DNA of 21,927 nt, from the NCBI GenBank assembly GCA_030592165.1, contig JAUVKC010000011.1:1-21927 (forward strand), read 5' to 3'. Position 1 is the stretch's first letter. Each line of letters opens with the position of its first letter. Of this stretch, positions 21,702 to 21,927 are shown piece after piece. The notes beneath the pieces were generated by a model, which did not search any database, was not told the DNA's origin, and was given only the letters and a program-made list of their open reading frames with translations. Made by a program: the position numbers and the translations under genes. This DNA is from Candidatus Buchananbacteria bacterium. Lineage in GTDB: Bacteria; Patescibacteriota; Patescibacteriia; CAIXNZ01.

Positions 21702-21927
21702 ATGCCTTTTAATTACTCAAAATTCAAATTCCCTCAGAAACCTGGTGTTTATCTATATAAAAATAAAAACGCTGAGGTTATTTATGTTGGCAAGGCGAAA
21801 GATTTGCAAAAGCGAATATCTCAATATTTTGCTAAAAGAGTTTTGGATCACAAAACTCAACTTTTAGTCAAAAATATTGCTGATGTGGAATTTATAACTA
21901 CTGATAATGAAGTGGAGGCTCTTTTAT
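21702..21927 (+). CDS. uvrC: UvrABC excinuclease subunit C, N-terminal part (runs off the window)
   Basis: The first 75 codons of UvrC, the nuclease that makes the 3' and then the 5' incision in nucleotide excision repair. The visible part is the N-terminal GIY-YIG domain responsible for the 3' cut: PQKPGVYLYKNKNAEVIYVG (about 11-30), GKAKDLQKRISQYF, and the TTDNEVEALL end that leads into the rest of the domain. ATG 21702 fits the usual UvrC start a few residues before PxxPGVY. There is no ribosome site and the upstream sequence is repeat element B. Together with uvrB and uvrA it completes the excinuclease set in one region. Confidence 0.95.
   Translation, partial: MPFNYSKFKFPQKPGVYLYKNKNAEVIYVGKAKDLQKRISQYFAKRVLDHKTQLLVKNIADVEFITTDNEVEALL

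Overview
The window is AT-rich (by eye about one third G+C), compact, single-gene or two-gene transcription units separated by short gaps with strong hairpin terminators. The gene complement is bacterial: UvrA, UvrB and the start of UvrC, SMC, a membrane pyrophosphatase, ComM/YifB, LspA, a DksA/TraR-type zinc-finger protein and an M23 peptidase with LysM repeats. The mixture of these with many orphan small proteins, mostly non-Shine-Dalgarno starts, apparent leaderless promoters and a short palindromic element inserted in frame inside uvrA suggests a Patescibacteria (CPR, Parcubacteria-like) genome. That assignment is inference from style and gene content; no rRNA or tRNA is present to prove it. 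No CRISPR array, tRNA, rRNA or classical transposase is seen.

Layout. 1-164: end of an S1-domain protein (probably PNPase). 233-1231: a minus-strand pair, one small membrane-anchored protein and a decayed secreted protein with an in-frame TGA and no start. 1291-3422: a divergent pair, a V4R/HNOB-like small protein and a large membrane-anchored protein resembling DUF3352, with back-to-back promoters. 3423-4045: a 620-base non-coding block with four perfect DnaA-box consensus sites and an apparent 336-nt structured RNA driven by a perfect TTGACA-17-TATAAT promoter. 4046-7332: dksA-like/lspA (overlapping), then comM and a coiled-coil protein. 7377-9054: small orphan and M23 peptidase on the minus strand. 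9377-11368: K+-independent type H+-pyrophosphatase. 11436-14099: an SMC protein with no visible hinge. 14100-14743: an array of six TACAAAT heptamers and a two-gene unit of small orphans, one only 28 codons. 14844-15404: secreted cysteine-rich protein. 15583-21927: uvrB, a small inverted orphan, uvrA, a free-standing GIY-YIG protein bracketed by inverted-repeat elements, and the start of uvrC.

How the genes work together. uvrB, uvrA and uvrC would supply the whole excision step of nucleotide excision repair from one neighbourhood. LspA, the M23 peptidase and the secreted proteins belong to the envelope. The pyrophosphatase couples PPi hydrolysis to proton pumping. Two translation styles coexist: several housekeeping genes have no Shine-Dalgarno sequence and at least two appear leaderless, whereas five small proteins of unknown or poorly defined function carry strong AGGAGG-type sites, most behind consensus promoters.

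Most promising for follow-up: the 3423-4045 block (DnaA-box cluster plus unknown RNA), the hinge-less SMC with its neighbouring TACAAAT operator-like array, the GIY-YIG gene embedded in inverted-repeat elements, and the in-frame palindromic insertion in uvrA.
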